From Polytrichum commune (taxonomy: Eukaryota > Streptophyta > Polytrichopsida > Polytrichales > Polytrichaceae), in NCBI GenBank assembly GCA_950295325.1, contig OX485809.1, positions 4,092,001-4,156,000 of the forward strand: a DNA stretch of 64,000 nucleotides, in the 5' to 3' direction. The notes beneath the pieces are model-generated. The model saw only the letters and a list, made by a program, of their open reading frames with translations, did not search any database and was not told the origin of the DNA. Positions 34,135-45,972 of this stretch are shown piece by piece (positions within the stretch are counted from its first letter, which is position 1; each line of letters opens with the position of its first letter). The translations under genes were made by a program, and so were the position numbers.

Positions 34135-34836
34135 CATGCGGGGTGGGACTCTTCATATTACGTATGAACTAATGTGAGTGTAAGAAGGGGTGTTATTTGA
34201 GGCATTAGCATTCATAATATACATAAGGGAGAGGTATTATTTTTCTCTAACGTGTACATGTAAAAAGACTATTAAGAATTTTGAAGTAAAGGTAGATGTA
34301 CAAAAGGGAACCCTAAGATTTATAGGAATATTGAGAATAAATTCATTAGTTTCATCCAATATATGGTCTCATTGATAGTTGTCATATGCTAATAGTCCTC
34401 AATGACTACCAAGTCCATTCTTGTTAGGGTTTGCATTTGGGTTCTAGAATTTTACCATGAGGCTCTTGAAGCGCTCATGAGCTCCCTAAAGTGTTGCTCT
34501 ACATATTAAAGCTAAGTTATTGTGCTCTTGTCTTTGTTTGTTTGATGCAATCATTGAGTTATGTGCTATGGATAAAAAAACGTTCAATAACTCTTTCCTT
34601 GGAAAGTGAAAGTAGATTTTATATATAATAAAGGCTTATTTGAGTCATGATTTATTTTTGTGTACTTAGTGGAGGCATTTATCTCATTGAATTTCAAAGC
34701 TTAGTATAAATACACGAGTCCATCTTCTAGCATGCGGTTAGTACGTATACATTCGTTTTTCTCTATAAATTTCTCATATGTGAGGGGTTTATTTTAGTGT
34801 GACCCACACATGTCTTGTAGGTTTCCACCCCCTGGG
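34135..34836. mobile_element. hAT-like non-autonomous element, copy 3
   Basis: The ends CGGGGTGGGACTCTTCAT and, inverted, AGGGGGTGGAAACCT enclose ~700 bp that is the reverse complement of copy 1 over most of its length and colinear with copy 2. GCTTGAAC flanks both sides (34127-34134 and 34837-34844), an 8-bp target duplication. No transposase is encoded. Confidence 0.85.
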
Positions 34837-34980
34837 GCTTGAACTTGGTTGGTTTCGCAAAGTAGAAGTATTTGAGTCCACCTCCCGGGGCTTGAACTTG
34901 GTTGTTTTCACAAAGTAGAAGTATTCGAGTCCACCTCCCGGGGCTTGAACTTGGTTGGTTTTGCAAAGTAGGAGTATTTT
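34834..34980 (+). repeat. Three 53-bp tandem units
   Basis: GGGGCTTGAACTTGGTTG starts units at 34834, 34887 and 34940, each followed by CAAAGTAG(A/G)AGTATT and a CCACCTCCCG link. The array begins precisely at the right end of hAT copy 3 and includes its target duplication in unit 1. Confidence 0.85.
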
Positions 34981-35680
34981 TTAGATGAAAATTATCGAGA
35001 TCGGCTAGAAGGTGATGCCACATTAGTGCCATTTCATTTCTCAAACCTTGGACCTAGATCTTAGTGTAAACTCCTTGGGTCCAAAAAAAACGGTCTTGAC
35101 CAATAGGATTACTTGACCAATTTTGAAGTTTCCTACCTATTGTGAATCCATGAGACTCATCTAAGGTGTTATTAAGATACTTTTCTCTTTGCACCCACTT
35201 CTTGCAGGATAGGAAAACACACAATTAGCGCAAGATGATAATTTGGGAAATCCGTATTGTCCCCCACCCATAATATTCCCTCATAATTTATGAAGCTCGT
35301 ATGAATATCTTATTCAAATTTATGACAGTGAAGATTCTTGTGCTCATTAAATGGTCATATAGGTCCCTCCCACCATGTTGATTATTAATCTTAGAATTGT
35401 TAGCATAGTTTGAAAACGTAGTCCAATCTTTTGTAAATACAATGTGTCTTTTTGGCATCTAGATCCACACCTAACCATGAACCAATCACATACAAGTATC
35501 CACTTTGAAAACGAACAAGTGGATTAGACATGCTTAGCTTAAATTAACATATGGATCCAAGTCCAAGAAACTTGGGGTCCGAAACATGTTCTTTTATGGC
35601 CCTAGACGGCACTTTGGAGCCAAATTAGGTTTGTTAGTAACACTTAACCCTTCCCTAATGTCACACCCCCCCCTCCCCGG
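34981..35680. other. Intergenic with dispersed repeat
   Basis: 35525-35625 is the inverted relative of 12970-13085. No gene is seen. GC content rises sharply after 35660, at the edge of the gene island. Confidence 0.5.
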
Positions 35681-36287
35681 GCGCCATGTGGATTCTGGGT
35701 GCACGGATGCAGACTACCCGGCTGCGCGTGGGCGAAGGAAGGTCGGATGACTCGACCGCGACGGACGTGAAGGTCAGTTGAACAATGGAAGCATCCGGCG
35801 GCCGAGCCCTCATGGTCATGTTGACCTTGACCCGGAGCGTGCTGTTGTTGAGCCTTCTCAGAGTCGTTGGTCATCGCAGTCGCTAAGTAAGCAATTGACT
35901 CATGCGCCTCCGAAATCGCTACAAGAATATCCCCTCACCCCTTTGCTCTCAAATCCCACACCATCGGCGGGGATCTGCATCCACAGCAATCCGGCCTCCC
36001 CAATCAAGTTACCTTCAAATAGCACATGCCGGGATTCACTTCCCAGTCACGTCCAGGCAGCTGAATTCGGTGAATTCAATTCAAGCCGATCCAACTACGA
36101 GTTGCTTGATTGATTGATCGATCGAGGAGAGTTTGGGAGCTTGCGAGCTTCACCGGGGCTTGAAGGCCCAATTAGTTGCTTGATTGATCGACGAGGATTG
36201 TAATTGTGCGGTGGACAGGAACTTGAAGGTTGCGAGGATTGATTGTAGACTGAGAGCTAGCTGGGAGGTGGGAGTTAGCTAGAAGTC
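35681..36287 (+). promoter_or_regulatory. GC-rich 5' region of the P450 gene
   Basis: This is a GC-rich island directly upstream of the P450 ATG, in contrast to the AT-rich flank. It likely holds the promoter and 5' leader. GTTGCTTGATTGATnGATCGA occurs twice (about 36100 and 36176), a short leader duplication. Frames on both strands (76 and 111 aa) lack motifs and are probably composition artefacts. No TATA box or start site was assigned. Confidence 0.45.
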
Positions 36288-39200
36288 ATGGCTGCGGTGT
36301 TGGGATTCCAGGTGGACCAGAAGGTGCTGCTAGCACTGCTGGTGGGCGCTGTGGGTTTGTTCGTAGCGTGGTGGAGGAGTGTCACCTCCTGGGAGAAGGT
36401 TGCAGGACCGTACGCCAAGACTCTCCCCCCTGGGAAATGGGGTCTGCCTTATGTCGGCGAGTTCCTCGAGTTCATGTTCACGCAGAAATACAACCACGGC
36501 CAATTCGTGGAGAAGCGCAAGGCCAAGTACGCATTAATTCAGTCATTCCTTCCGAATTTATCCTATTTAAGCAGAATCTTCAGCATCTCGATATCCATTG
36601 TTCCTTAGCTCAGTTTCCTTGCACGAAGCGAAATTGTGATGATCTGTCAAGTTTGATCCTCCTTGAGGATTAGTTATGCAGGTGTTGAATCTCCATTGTT
36701 CCGTCATCATGGGGTGGATGAGATAATAGGTACTAGATAGGACCTATTTGAGGAGCCAAACATCAGGTGTTGATTGGGATGTGTGTCGTGTCGGACCATG
36801 ATCCATAATAAAAAAATAGTGCTACTTAGTCTACATGTTGCAAATCTGGGAGGGTTAAGAGAGACATCAGCAACTTACAGAGGTTGAGTTTCAGGAGCCA
36901 AACAAGTAGGTGGTGGGCTGTGTCGGACCATCCATAATCTAACAATAGTGCTAGACGAGTTTTACATGTTGCAAATCTGGGAGGGTTAAGAGAGACACCA
37001 TCATCAAGGTAGAGAGGTTGAATTTCAGAAAGCAAACAGTAGGTGGTGGGCTGTGCTGTCGGCCCCATCCATCACTCAACGATAGTGCTTAAGTAGTCTA
37101 CATGTTGCAAAACTGGGAGGGTTTAAGAAACAATTCGATTATGTCAATGGACGGAAGAGGAGGTTTGATTGTGCCAAAAACATTGGGCGTTTGAATTTCT
37201 GGTGTGAGCTGTCAATCACTTGAGCTGGATTGACTTAGATGATGATTTGGTCTGAACCATCATTCTATGTGCGCAGGTATGGACCTCTGTTCAAGACCCA
37301 CATCTTCGGTGAACCCGTCCTCATCGCCTCCGGCACAGAGGATGTGAAGCTGGTGCTTCAGAGCGAAGGCAAGCTGTTCCACCCCGCCTACCCTGTTGAG
37401 CATACCGGCCGAACCAGTGCCCCTGCCATCCACGGCGAGGAATGGAAGGCATGGAGGCGCTTCGCCCTGTCCAAGGTCGGATTCTTGGCTCTCAAGGATC
37501 GCATCAACGCTGTGGAGGAATTCGCTCTCACCAATTTGAGCACCTGGGAAGGCCGTCGTGTGCTTGTGGGCGAAGAAGCCAGAAGTGTACGCATAACTTA
37601 CCTACAATTAATTTTCAACAACCAGTCCTACTTTGTGTTTTTCAATATTCTATGAAGTCTGAGATTTGAAATTTTTTTCTGCTTCGGAATCATGCACAGT
37701 TCACTAGACTCGCCCTCATTGATCCAACATCACCTAGCTATTAACCGCCTTATGAAACCTCGGTTGTGCTTTCTTGATTCTGTAGATCACGAAAATTGGA
37801 GAGAGGACTAAGTTATCAAATAAATTAGGCAAAAGATTATGTTTCTGAACAACTAGATGCACGCTTGAAATTTTGCGATTGTGAATTAAAATTTGGTGCT
37901 TTCGAATGCGGTGCAGTTCACATTTGAGATCGTGGCCGCTGCTCTCTTCAGCGTCTTGAAGCCAGGAAAGGTGTTGGATGCCTTAAAGCATGAGATGTAC
38001 ACCTACACAGACGGACTCTACACTTCTGGCAAGAAGTTCCAGGAAGCGCAGAGGGTAATTCAATGCCCCTCTTATAATACCTATAAATTGCATTTTAATC
38101 CTTTAACAGCTCAAGTATAGTAATTAAGAAATTCAATGCTTTGAAGGTTTGCTGATATTTCTTCCTGCGATGGAATCTGACAATTCGTTTCCGCAGGCGA
38201 GGGGTAAAGCCTTGCAGATCATCTACCAGGACATCCTGCCCATGTGCGGTCCCAATGACATCAACCAGTTCCAGGAGATTCAAGATGTGAAGAAGCAAGA
38301 GCACCCGGAGCTTAACGAAGCTCAGTTGAGCGAAGTGGCCGAGGATTACGTCCACAGCATCCTCTTCGCAGGCCACGAGTCGGCCACCACGACTCTCACT
38401 TTTGCAGTAAAAAATTTGTCAGAGAATCCTGATATTCTGCGTGAACTCAAGGTAGGATTCACCCAAATCATCGAACCTTCCACAAATTTATTACTTCTTT
38501 TGTATGATTCCTCTTGCTTGGAGTGACAAATTTGCTTCATAGTAAGAAACTAGACTTACGAGGACCATTTGTGCTGATTCAGGCTGAGCATGACAAGATC
38601 CGCGAGAACAAGCCCGCCGATGAGAAGCTGACATGGGAAGAGTACAAGAGCATGACCTTTACTCAACACGTGATCACGGAGTCCATCCGAATGAGCACCC
38701 CGTTGAACCTCCTCATGCGAGAGGCCAAGGAAGACGTCAAAATCTACAGTAAGCACTTGGCATTGCACAAACCTAACTTACATCAATCATCAACACATTG
38801 CAACAAGTTGATGCTCTTTCTCTAATATAACACGATCACTCATAAGGACTTATCTGATGAAATTGAAATTCTGAATCTATTCGCTTGTTGACGAGCAGAT
38901 TACATTGTCCCCAAGAAGTGGAAGGTCTTCACCTCCCTCATGTCTGTGCACTACGACCCTGTGGGATTCAAGGAACCCCTCAAGTTTAACCCTTACCGCT
39001 ACATGGTAAGACTTTACCCTAATTCTTAAAACTTGTGCCTATATCATCACCCTTGAAAGATGCAATAGGATACCATTATTGAGTTGACAATGTGATTATT
39101 TTTCTGTGATATTTGTTTCAGTAGACTCTAAATACTGAGCATGGTGTATTGGTTTAAACAGGGTCCTGATGCTGGCAAGGTTCCCTTCATGGGCTTCGGC

Positions 39201-39517
39201 AATGGTCCCCGTATCTGTCCTGGTGCTGATTTGGCTCGTCTCGAAGTGGCTGTCTTCCTTCACCATTTCGTCACAAAGTTCACGTATGTGTTTGTGACCC
39301 TCTACCAAACAGTTTTGAAGCAATTCTTGAATATTCATCAGAATAGCAGACTGATTTACTCTATCCGTATTTATTATCAAGGTGGGTCAGTTTTAATGAC
39401 ATGATTGTTGTTTGTATCTGCAGATGGGAGACATTCGGCAAGCGCGAGCCAATTTTCCTGCCCATGCCGCACATCAAGGATAACCTTCCCGTTGAAGTGA
39501 AGAGAATCAAGGCTTAG
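36288..39517 (+). CDS. Cytochrome P450, CYP85 clan
   Basis: This is a haem-thiolate monooxygenase, probably ER-anchored by a hydrophobic N-terminus (residues 13-29) followed by the proline hinge LPPGKWGLP (46-54). Eight exons by GT-AG sites: 36288-36526, 37277-37586, 37917-38054, 38197-38451, 38583-38748, 38899-39005, 39162-39283 and 39424-39517. They give 476 aa, the usual length. Visible landmarks are the I-helix oxygen-binding FAGHES (286-291), K-helix ExxR as ESIR (347-350), and the haem loop FGNGPRICPG (417-426) with Cys424. The PPGxxGLPxxGE hinge and FNPYRY (399-404) in place of the usual PERF point to the CYP85 clan (CYP85/90/707/716/720 relatives: brassinosteroid, ABA and triterpenoid hydroxylases). 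The substrate cannot be told and I do not assign a family. All joins keep frame; no defect is seen. Confidence 0.93.
36765..37130 (+). repeat. Three ~133-bp tandem units in P450 intron 1
   Basis: ACATGTTGCAAA-CTGGGAGGGTT recurs at about 36833, 36964 and 37100, preceded each time by GGACCAT-CCAT and an AATAGTGCT/GATAGTGCT motif. The 750-bp first intron is therefore about half minisatellite. Confidence 0.85.
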
Positions 39518-40606
39518 ATGCCTAGATATGGAGTCTTGACAATTATAACGTATCTTAATTCTTTTCTGATGTACACAAAACTCAGAGCCTAGTCTTTGCC
39601 TGGTACAGGAAGGAGCTAAATTTTGGAATAGTTGAATTTGTTACTGAGCAATATACAAGGTCATCCTCCACAACGATGCAGGCGGGGCGACCCCTTCACT
39701 TGGTAAATAAAAATAAAAAGCATACATGTCTTTTCTTTAGGTTTTCCAGTGCACCAACACTTGCAGTTTGTGAAAGTGCTGTTAAGGTAAGTAGTGTCAA
39801 AGGTTTGGGTGGCTAGCCTTCAATACGGATCAATACCATAATTGAAGTTCATCCTCTTCATCCACACATTTCACCTATTCCGTGTTGCCTTTCAAGATAT
39901 TCAGACATACTCTTTTGTTCACTGCACACATCATGCTATTCCCATTGATTGAGTGCAATAAACTCTAAGTTCCATCTTGTCCTTGTTCAAACTTTAAACA
40001 AACCTCAATCTTTGATGACACATAGCAAAACACATAGTATGATAACCTTGCATGCCTAGTTTGAGTCTTGAGAGGTGGGAAATCTACCTGGTTAGTTCTC
40101 TGTATCACAGCGTAGTTCATAATAATGAATACTTCACAACCGATGAATAGGGCAACAGTGGGTACAACTATTGGCCTACAGTTGAATGTATGTTGGCCAT
40201 TGTAATACAGGATACCAAACTTCTATATAAAGTGCTCACGAAATAACAAGACAAAAGCCTTTAACAATACTGCTTGTGACATGAAATTGAGAAGTTTGGT
40301 TGTTATGGTGCTCCCTCCAGCTAATAAAACCATTTTAAAGATCATACTCAATGATCAACGGTGCTCTCTGTGAAGACACTACGCAATCTACACGCCTCTG
40401 TTTTGCAAGTACCGATTCCCACAGCATGCTCTTGTAATAGAGATCGAACATTGCTCTGTTGCATGGCCACTGTGAGCAGTAGCATGAAAATAAATGCTCG
40501 ATTCCTCTCAAAAAGATTCTAAACAATCCTCAAAATTTGCTTCCTGTGGAATTGGGAACAGATGAAGGAAACTAAGAAACAATGTATGAATGAAACTATT
40601 CTGATG
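39518..40606. other. 3' flank between convergent genes
   Basis: This holds the P450 3' UTR and the 3' UTR of the minus-strand tRNA-binding gene, which converge here. No separate gene or repeat is seen. Confidence 0.5.
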
Positions 40607-43600
40607 TTATTGAGGAATGCCAGCTCCCTTCACTTCAGACCCTGGGGGCAGGCGTCCAAGGCCAGGTAATATGACTTTGAAGCTGCGGGGCATTGGAGTC
40701 GGATCATAGTTGAAACCAGTCAGCAATAAACCTGAGACACACCCACAACAAGAAAAAGGTCAACCCCATGGCTTCAACAAAGCATATAGGTGTGTGGGCC
40801 TTATGTGGTCACTATTAGTTGAACACCTATATTTGAGAGGTTGGTAGACATCAAAAAGACATGTGTCATGATGAGATAGGTTCATGTGCTTAGAATGTAG
40901 ACACCATCCTAGGTTCAATTGTTAACACAATTGGGAAGGCCTATGTGATCATTTAAAGAGATTTACAACCTTCAATTTGACCTCCTAAGCATTTTGCAAC
41001 TCAACTCCGACTATGAAACTTGAAATGACAATCTTCATGATTTGAAATTGCTAACCAGATGAGACTATTTGCAATTCAATTGAATGGTCGAATTGTCTGT
41101 AAAGTTGGAAGTGCCCACAATAGGACCACATACCTTACAAGATCACCAAAATTTTGTGCAAGTTACACATGTCATCTGGATTTTTACAGAACTCAAGGTC
41201 ATCTGGCAAATGAACTCAGAACTTGCCGCATCTCATCAGAAAATTATGAAGGCAAATTAATATTCCAGCACTGAGATTAATACTTAATTCTAAGACATGA
41301 CTGATCGTTTTCCTAGGACAATATATACTCACCATGGCTCATGATTCCACAAACTTCAGTTGGAGGTACATTTGCAACAAAGAGAACCTTCTTGCCAACA
41401 GCATCTTCGACGTCCATAACATACTTGCACTCAGAGACGACTGTCCTTTGCTCGCACCCTATATCCACCTGCATTCAATCAAGAATCCCAGTCAGTTCAT
41501 ACATAGCATACTTAAGCATGTGTAAGGACATTCTCTATCTGAGAATAACTTTAAGAATAAATTTTCAAGAATCAACATCCTTGAGTACATGGATGAATGC
41601 CGAACATAATCAAGTGGCAAGCTCTCATTAGGCGACACCTCATAGTTGCCTATCTTCGGACAGAAAGTCGACTTCCATCTACTAAAATTCAATTGAAGAG
41701 GTGCATCCCTAACGGAAACATTCTTAGGTTATTCATATTACCTAAGCTTTCTTCCATTTGTATTGGAACCTAAATAGGCCACTTAAGTATGTTATGCACG
41801 CAATCAAACTTTCTATCAGATGGAAATTGTTACTGGACGGAATCAGACTCTTGAATGCCGTGTTGGTAATGGCTTGATACAACATCACAACATCCATTTT
41901 TTTTTTCCCAGCAAACAGAAGAAGCAGATAAGTATAGACATACTGCAAAATTGCAAGTGCACACCTCTAAAGAACCTCTAAAGAATGATAGACACATTAA
42001 GCGGCAGAATTTGTCAAGAGGAAATCCTTCGGCAGAAGCTGGAAGGAAAACTGGAGTCCAGTGAAAAAAAAAGGACATGATAATACAGTAGACTCAAGAG
42101 GTGAGCTTATTAGATGAATTCCAGTAAACCTTGGGATCATTGACAGATTGGACGATACAGGGCAGCATCGCATGACCATGGCTGGTTAGACTAGAATTCT
42201 TCAGAGATTCTTCATCTCAAAAGAAGATGCAGGTTTTGGTAGGGTGAAGAGATCACACCACAAACAGCATCATGACCAACAGAGAAAATGTAGAATTACC
42301 ATAAGTTGTAGATATTTTCGGCTGAGAGTAGGTTTGCCACGTTTTGCAGTCATATCCGCATCGTGCACTGGCTTTGCATCTGTCTGTACCCACACCATGC
42401 AAATATGTAAATCACATTAGTAAATAAACATTCTTGACCATTGTAAGAATTCTCCCTTTCTATTTTAGCTTCAAGAATATATTACAAAGAATCAAGGTCC
42501 TCGATTCTTAAGCTCCATGTTAAGCTCTTACATTACATTAGATTCCTGAGCCTTGTAAAGATGCCCCCTTGTCTATTCTAGCTTCAAGAAAAAAATGCAA
42601 GGAATCAAGGTCCTTGATTGCACACGTGAATGCCGATCATAGTCTTATGATCACAGTCAAGTGGAAAACTATTATTAGCCATCACCTTATTGTTGCCTAT
42701 CTTCATACATGAAACCTTCTCCCATCTACCAAGATTAAATTGAAGGGATGCTCCCAGATTATGATCATTCTTAGGATATCCGGATAGCCCAAGAAGTATT
42801 CAATTTGCGCAGGAAGACTACATAGGCTACTCAGGAATGCTATATACGAAAACAAGTGTTAACCCGAACCCAAAGTTAGGTTCTATCAAGCCATCTGTCG
42901 TCCATGTTAACAACAATTCTGTAGGGCGAAGTCGTATAGAAGGAACACGAAGAGTTTCCGGAGACTTACAATGAGGCCAACACGGATGTCCAGGGACTCA
43001 AAAGTTGCTGTGTCCACCTCGGGCTTCACAGCCGGGCAGGAGGTCCGGTCCGTGGTTTCTGGTGGAGCTGCAGTTTCAGTGTGACTACGGATATGGAGAC
43101 CCGGAGCCATGTCCTGTGTCTGCCTTCCCATTGCAACTGACAGAAGGAAAATCATCAGCTGTGAGCAGTAACATTCTTCAGTAGCATATTTAGGTACCAA
43201 TGCAAATGGAAGAGTTCTCAGGTAATGCGGATAACCTAAGAATGATTCCATAGGAGACCCAAACCTCTTCAATTAAAATTTGGTTTATGAAAGAAGGCCC
43301 TGTGTTCGAAGATAGGCAACAGTGAGGTGTCAACTAATGATTGCTTGCCACTGGACTATGCTCCCTTTTATGCATCTACTCAGGAACCTTGATTCTTGAA
43401 AGTTTTTAATTCTTGAAGCTAAAATAGAAAGAAAACGTCCTTACACATGCTTAAGAATGTTATGACGATGAATATGATCAACATGGGTACAAAAAAGTGC
43501 AGACATGAATGGTGGCACCGAGATGAATCAGTCAGCAGGTTGGTAACCAACCTGAGCATGGACGAGCCCTGTGGAATGACCGGACAGATCCAAATGAAGA

Positions 43601-43720
43601 GGTCCAAGAAACCCCACATGTAACCTTCGAAGCACTTGCAGCTCCTGAAATCGAGCAGCACAAAGAGTGCTGCATTTTTAGTGCACAGGGTGATGAGGCA
43701 CTATAAGCAACAGCCGCCAT
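40607..43720 (-). CDS. Plastid-type tRNA-binding (EMAPII/Arc1-like OB-fold) protein
   Basis: Five exons on the minus strand: 43720-43552, 43136-42970, 42383-42300, 41468-41333 and 40731-40607. They give 226 aa with every join in frame. Residues 1-56 are rich in S, A and C with R but few acids (MAAVAYSASSPCALKMQHSL...), which suggests a chloroplast transit peptide. From about residue 98 the tRNA-binding domain reads TFESLDIRVGLI, then VDIGCEQRTVVS, then VGKKVLFVANVPP and GIMSHGLLL, the consensus of EMAPII, Arc1p, MetRS C-terminal and PheT N-terminal OB-folds. These domains bind tRNA elbows non-specifically, usually as aminoacylation cofactors. Unusual is a ~14-residue basic insertion (MTAKRGKPTLSRKYLQ region) between the ADA-like turn and the VDIG strand. 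An upstream in-frame ATG exists; the chosen start gives the better transit peptide. Confidence 0.85.
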
Positions 43721-44279
43721 GGCCACTTTCCCTTCACCACCTATAAACCTCACCCAGATATGCAAAAGTGCTAAGAAAGACGGTGTTGCTGCAAGCAGAA
43801 TTGCAATTCTACTGACTAAGAATCCAATGTACAAGACTCTTCAGAATTTGTAACTTCCCAACTGAAGATTCTCGCTGTGGGTTGAGAGAGAGGGGTTTGC
43901 CTTGTATATTAGTCCATCCAAGTGGAAGATGTTTGTTACAAAAGGTTTAAGTACCGAATTTCGGCACTCATCAGAGACAAGATAGATGGAAGTGTTGCAA
44001 TCCTCGAAATCCATGATGGCTTTCCACGGTGGCAAGGAACTCTATCCCCTCCCTCCTGCCTCCGACCGCTGGTCATTGGAAGGTCGTGGTAACCCATCGT
44101 CGTGGGACTGGAAAGTGGGTCCCACCAGAAAGAGGTTGTGAAGAAAGGGAGGACTTTAAAGCACGAAGCCAGAGAAACGTTGTTGGCATTCCGACAGCTT
44201 CGTTAAAGATCGGGGGTGATCTGTTTGTGCATCCAATTTGTGTGGTAGTTGAGATTTTGAGTTGAGAGGATTCGCCGAG
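43721..44279. promoter_or_regulatory. Head-to-head intergenic region, possible bidirectional promoter
   Basis: 559 bp separate the start codons of the minus-strand tRNA-binding protein and plus-strand Clot. Both 5' leaders and promoters must lie here. Opposite overlapping frames (44029-44265 and 44426-44073) carry no motif. No TATA box was assigned with confidence. Confidence 0.5.
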
Positions 44280-45972
44280 ATGCCTGCGGCTATGGTGGAT
44301 GCCGGGCTCGGTGACTTTGAAGCAGTGTTGAAGGTTAGTTAGTTTCAGTGCTCTGAACATTCCTCTGTTTGTTAACCTAGTATTGTAATCAATCGTACTC
44401 CTTAGTTGTTGCTTCCGTTCTTGCAAGTTTCACGGTAATAGGTATGCAACACCACCATTGAAATTGTTATGCGGACAAAAAGAATGAATACAAAAACGTT
44501 AAAGCGTTGTGAGAGCACCCTCAGGGTTGTGCAAATTTTTGATTGCTTTGTCGTAAAGGAAGGCGGCAGTGTTCAACAAAACACAACAAATTGTTTGTCT
44601 GCGATTTTTGTGACTGTTTTGCGAAATTACCCGATGTAAGAAATTTCACTGCCAAGAGCTAAAGTTATCTTTGCACGGAGGAATCAGATGTGAACTGCAT
44701 TACACGCCCTCTACATTTGGTAAAGCATCTCAAGGGTTCTCTCTATGATTTTTCGCCATCTTCCCGACTATACACTTGATTTCGTGGCCATTCCAGTGTG
44801 GAATTTATTTTTCATGTTCTTGTAGAAATAGAATTACAATGATACCTTGCATACCACTAATGTGAGATTTTGGTAATGATCATGTTGTCGGTTGAGCAAT
44901 GAGTACTTTTTTTTTTATATATACCTTGTAACCTTGGCATAGACTGAGTTTGAGAAAGGGGATTGGGACGTGGCAGGCAGCTGAAGCGCAGGGTCCAGGT
45001 CCATTATTTCTCCTGTTTCTCGGTGATCGTATCTCCTCTGTTGGCAAAAGCTGGTGCCCAGGTTTATTCTCATATTTTTCCCTCTTTTGTCCTTATTGTT
45101 GTATGTATCTTAGTTTCATTCTTATTCTCATTCTATGCATGTATGTATCTTTGTGTTTTATTCTGTCTCTTATTGTGGTATGTATGTTTGTATCTTATTC
45201 TTATTCTTATGTTTGTGAATTCTTATTTATATCTTTCCCCTCTTATTTTTAGGTAATCGTTAAATCAACCACGTAGTTTGTAAAAACGACCACACAGATG
45301 TGTTGCGCAATCACAACACTTGTCAAAACTTGATTTTTCATCCCCTATTTTTATTGTTGTATGAATCTTTGTGAAAATCTAGCTAGATCTTGAGAACAAT
45401 AATGTGTCTGGAGAAGCAACAAGGTTCCAAAGTAGAGTCACTATGAAGTTACTATCATAATAAGGCTGACATGTTGCTGTTGTCTATGAATTGTTCACTG
45501 ACAATCAATAATAAGATGCTATGTAAGAAGGATGTTTTATGATGTTTTGGCTGTCTACCCACCATGGCTGTCAAAATGCAGTAGACGTCTATGGCAAGTG
45601 ATAACCATGGCATAGCACAGCACACACACGAGGACTCGATCTTTGTAAAAACATTCGGTTTGGACTGTGTTGCTGAAAAATGCTGTAGATTGCGAGAGGG
45701 CTGAACCAGTCATTTACAAGTTAGTGAACGAGATTGAGAAGCCTGTGACGCTCGTCCGAATCTATGTGGGTGATCGTCCAACTTGGCGCACACCTGACCA
45801 TCCGATGCGTTGTGACGAGCGTTTCAAGCTGAAAGGAGTTCCAACCCTGATTCGGTGGGAGAATGGAGGAGTTGCAGGGCGACTGGAAGATTACGAAGCC
45901 CACAATGAAATCAAAGTGAAGAAACTTCTCAGTGACACAAAACCTGTAGATTCTTTCCCTGTAGAGGCATAA
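44280..45972 (+). CDS. Clot-type thioredoxin-like protein (TRP14/TXNDC17 family)
   Basis: Three exons, 44280-44333, 44977-45061 and 45689-45972, give 140 aa. The exon 2/3 join rebuilds the family's active site WCPDC (residues 44-48), which I take as strong proof of the splice. Following CERAEPVIYKL, residues ~74-110 read YVGDRPTWRTPDHPMRCDERFKLKGVPTLIRWENG, diagnostic for Clot. TRP14-type proteins are cytosolic disulfide reductases acting on small substrates such as cystine and on selected proteins, with the second Cys of WCPDC as resolving residue. No targeting peptide is seen. The exon 2 acceptor at 44977 is chosen because it keeps frame and gives an uninterrupted strand (GPGPLFLLFLGD); GCAG at 44980 would break frame. 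Confidence 0.92.

Noticed and set aside
34834-34980. CRISPR-like array
   Set aside because: Fifty-three-base units are joined end to end with no variable spacers.
35778-36113. 111-aa frame upstream of the P450
   Set aside because: Probably part of the GC-rich leader; low-complexity S/P/N composition and no family resemblance.
43721-43834. Upstream in-frame ATG as start of the tRNA-binding protein
   Set aside because: It would add a hydrophobic 38-residue stretch before the plausible transit peptide; the ATG at 43720 has a good context. Not excluded without 5' data.
44073-44426. 117-aa minus-strand frame antisense to Clot exon 1
   Set aside because: It overlaps the leader and first exon of Clot and has no motif.
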